A stretch of 7,567 nucleotides of DNA, taken from contig DCFS01000163.1 in assembly GCA_002319875.1 (NCBI GenBank), positions 1-7,567 on the forward strand, written 5' to 3'. Source of the DNA: Treponema sp. UBA1798. Lineage in GTDB: Bacteria > Spirochaetota > Spirochaetia > Treponematales > Treponemataceae. The position numbers and the translations under genes were made by a program. The notes below the pieces were generated by a model. That model did not search any database, was not told where the DNA came from, and was given only the letters and a program-made list of their open reading frames with translations. Every line of letters begins with the position of its first letter. Within the stretch, counting starts at the first letter, position 1. Shown here in pieces: positions 5,899-7,567 of the stretch.

Positions 5899-5907
5899 AG
5901 TATATCA
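5899..5907 (-). promoter_or_regulatory. Extended -10 promoter of the c-di-GMP gene
   Basis: On the minus strand TGATATACT (5907 down to 5899) is an extended -10 (TGn plus TATACT). It ends 12 bases before GTG 5886, so the transcript would begin about six bases before the start codon. No good -35 is seen (AGCCAT at a 17-base spacing), which is acceptable for an extended -10 promoter. Confidence 0.6.
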
Positions 5908-5912
5908 TTAAA

Positions 5913-5948
5913 ATACTGTTTATGGCTTAATAATATATCAAACAGTAT
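5913..5948. promoter_or_regulatory. Candidate operator: 9-base inverted repeat in the divergent region
   Basis: ATACTGTTT (5913-5921) and AAACAGTAT (5940-5948) are perfect inverted repeats, 18 bases apart. They lie over and just upstream of the expected -35 region of the minus-strand c-di-GMP gene. The core ATACTG/CAGTAT also occurs in the -10 region of that gene (5898-5903) and in the -10 of the kinase gene (6070-6075), making four copies in 180 bases. A dimeric regulator binding here is an inference. Confidence 0.4.
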
Positions 5949-5954
5949 ATTATT
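5929..5954. repeat. AT-rich hairpin overlapping the candidate operator
   Basis: AATAATATA (5929-5937) is perfectly complementary to TATATTATT (5946-5954) around an eight-base loop. It shares bases 5946-5948 with the 9-base inverted repeat and fills part of that repeat's spacer, so the two structures exclude each other if formed as hairpins. Confidence 0.5.
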
Positions 5955-6065
5955 TTAAATACATTGTAACAATAGAGATATCCACTACTATTATAGAAGT
6001 TGAAAAAGTGCCCCTTTGGCTGAATCATTCTGTTTTCACAAAATCTGTACTTGTTATAAATGTAA

Positions 6066-6074
6066 TGATATACT
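6066..6074 (+). promoter_or_regulatory. Extended -10 promoter of the nucleoside kinase gene
   Basis: TGATATACT (6066-6074) is an extended -10 that ends only seven bases before ATG 6082. Transcription would begin at or within a base or two of the ATG itself. TGTACT (6046-6051), at a 17-base spacing, is a poor -35. Confidence 0.6.
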
Positions 6075-6081
6075 GATACCT

Positions 6082-7567
6082 ATGAATACAATAACTGTTT
6101 CTTTTCCGTCTGGAACAATAGTAACTGTTCCTGCCGGAACGACTGCAGCATCCCTGATGGATAATTTTTCAGAACCCCCTGCAAAAATACTGGCCGTTAT
6201 CGCGAATAATGAAGTCTATTCGCTGACCTCTCCGCTTCTCTGTGACGTTTATCTTGAACCGGTATTGGCAGCAAGTAAATACGGTTCTTCAGTATACAGG
6301 CGTTCACTCTGTTTCCTCATGGCAGCGGCAGCGCACCGTCTGTTTCCAAAATCGAGACTGCTTGTCGGACACAGTCTCGGGTACGGTTATTACTATACGC
6401 TTGATACCGACAAGCGTATGAAGCAGGCTGATATTGACAAACTGAAAACTGAAATGCTGGCCCTCGTACAGCAGAATCTGCCGCTGCAGACTTCTCATAT
6501 TTCCTATAAAGAGGCTATTGCCCTTTTTGAAAAACTTGGTCTGATTGAAACACGAAAGCAGCTGGACTGCATCTGCCCGGATGCGGTAAAAATTAATACG
6601 CTGCTTGATTTTTCAGATATGTATTTCGGACCGCTCGTCCTTTCCACTGGCTATCTCAGGGTATTCGACCTGATGGCTTATGGAGAAGGATTCCTGCTGA
6701 GATTTCCAACATCTTCAAAACCGGATGAACTGCCGGAATTTCATGATATACCGGCCCTGTTCACTATTTACAGACGATATAAGGAATGGGGTAAACAGCT
6801 CGGTGTTACATCTGCTGCGTCTCTTAATGAACTTGTAAAAAATCGTACGATTAAAGAGTTTATCGACATAACCGAAACTTTTCAGGTTAAATGTATCGCC
6901 GATATTGCCGATCAGATACACGAACGCGGACAGGTAAAAGTCGTACTTATTGCCGGGCCTTCCAGTTCCGGTAAAACAACGACATCAAAAAAACTGGCTC
7001 TGCAATTACAGGCTATTGGTTACCGTCCGAAAGTCATCAGCCTGGACAATTATTATGTCGGACGAGAGCATAATCCGAAAGACGAAAATGGAAATTACGA
7101 TTATGAATGCCTGGAAGCACTGGACGTACCGCTGCTGAACCAGATACTTATTGATCTCTTTGACGGAAAAGAGGTCAAACTCCCCTCATATAATTTTGCT
7201 AAAGGAGAACGCTTTTACGACGGTTCGACCATGAAACTGGAAAACCACGATATTCTGGTTATGGAAGGTATTCATGGCCTTAACGATAAACTGACCCCTC
7301 TGGTCAGGCCGGAATATAAATTCAAGATTTATCTTTCAGCCCTGACCCAGCTTAATCTCGACGACCATAACCGGATTTCCACCAGTGATAACCGGCTGAT
7401 ACGCCGTATAGTCCGGGATGCACAGTTCCGCGGTAAGAGTGCAGCCGAAACAATTGACATGTGGGATAACGTCCAAAAAGGAGAACGGCTCCACATATTC
7501 CCTTTCCAGGATAACGCTGATGCCATGCTTAATACGGCACTCGACTATGAGCTTCCGGTTTTGAAAG
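6082..7567 (+). CDS. TGS/ThrRS-like domain fused to uridine-kinase-type nucleoside kinase (partial, 3' end missing)
   Basis: The first 495 codons are present and the frame is still open at the window edge; relatives have about 550. Residues 1-60 look like a TGS domain (ITVSFPSGTIVTVPAGTTA). Residues 65-210 resemble the second N-terminal domain of threonyl-tRNA synthetase (HSLGYGYYY at 97-105). From about 285 comes a phosphoribulokinase/uridine-kinase P-loop domain: Walker A GPSSSGKT (292-299), SLDNYY (320-325), LPSYNF (367-372), EGIHGLN (395-401) and an Arg-rich lid RLIRRIVRDAQFRG (438-451). The kinase should transfer phosphate from ATP to a nucleoside in the cytosol. The exact substrate is not known for this fused form, and the synthetase-like part has no aminoacylation core. 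ATG 6082 has no Shine-Dalgarno and follows its -10 box by seven bases, so a leaderless mRNA is likely. It is divergent from the c-di-GMP gene. Confidence 0.9.
   Translation, partial: MNTITVSFPSGTIVTVPAGTTAASLMDNFSEPPAKILAVIANNEVYSLTSPLLCDVYLEPVLAASKYGSSVYRRSLCFLMAAAAHRLFPKSRLLVGHSLGYGYYYTLDTDKRMKQADIDKLKTEMLALVQQNLPLQTSHISYKEAIALFEKLGLIETRKQLDCICPDAVKINTLLDFSDMYFGPLVLSTGYLRVFDLMAYGEGFLLRFPTSSKPDELPEFHDIPALFTIYRRYKEWGKQLGVTSAASLNELVKNRTIKEFIDITETFQVKCIADIADQIHERGQVKVVLIAGPSSSGKTTTSKKLALQLQAIGYRPKVISLDNYYVGREHNPKDENGNYDYECLEALDVPLLNQILIDLFDGKEVKLPSYNFAKGERFYDGSTMKLENHDILVMEGIHGLNDKLTPLVRPEYKFKIYLSALTQLNLDDHNRISTSDNRLIRRIVRDAQFRGKSAAETIDMWDNVQKGERLHIFPFQDNADAMLNTALDYELPVLK

Larger units (their letters stand above)
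5897..6076. repeat. Inverted 14-base repeat forming both divergent -10 regions
   Basis: TAATGATATACTGA occurs on the plus strand at 6063-6076 and on the minus strand at 5910-5897. Each copy holds the extended -10 TGATATACT of the gene it faces. The two copies are separated by 152 bases. Confidence 0.85.

Overview
The window is moderately AT-rich bacterial chromosome. It most resembles a host-associated spirochaete of the Treponema type. This assignment is an inference from gene content: a large periplasmic-sensor c-di-GMP protein with two solute-binding-like domains, a TGS/ThrRS-like domain fused to a uridine-kinase-type kinase, and a YczE-type membrane protein. No rRNA or marker gene is present to confirm it. 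I see no transposase, integrase, phage gene, CRISPR array or toxin-antitoxin pair, so this looks like ordinary core or near-core chromosome.

Layout. Positions 1-129 hold the tail of an unrecognised protein. A consensus promoter (TTGACA-17-TAAAAT) then drives a single tRNA-Val(CAC) at 231-302. A second consensus promoter (TTGACA-17-GATAAT) and a good Shine-Dalgarno precede a small twin-CDGSH iron-sulfur protein (515-763). A 329-base gap follows and contains two adjacent strong hairpins. Next come a small Cys-rich protein of unknown function (1093-1335), an RsmI-like SAM-dependent methyltransferase (1457-2167) and a YczE-family six-helix membrane protein (2354-2974). Convergent to these is a 947-codon gene on the minus strand (3043-5886). 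Its product has two periplasmic solute-binding-like domains, a membrane helix, a degenerate GGDEF (YADRF) and an intact EAL domain, so it is predicted to be a ligand-controlled c-di-GMP phosphodiesterase. Divergent from it, a nucleoside (uridine-type) kinase gene (6082 to the edge) runs off the window about 50-60 codons short of its expected end.

The genes do not form one pathway. The spacings and separate promoters suggest mostly single-gene transcription units. The strongest shared signal is regulatory. Four genes (1093, 2354, 5886 minus, 6082) have a -10 box only 7-12 bases before the start codon and no Shine-Dalgarno, which suggests leaderless or near-leaderless mRNAs. The two divergent genes also share an identical 14-base -10 region in inverted orientation, flanked by overlapping inverted repeats that could be an operator.

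I found no convincing new multi-gene system. The items most worth a second look are the divergent control region, the tandem hairpins, the Cys-rich small protein and the sensor phosphodiesterase.
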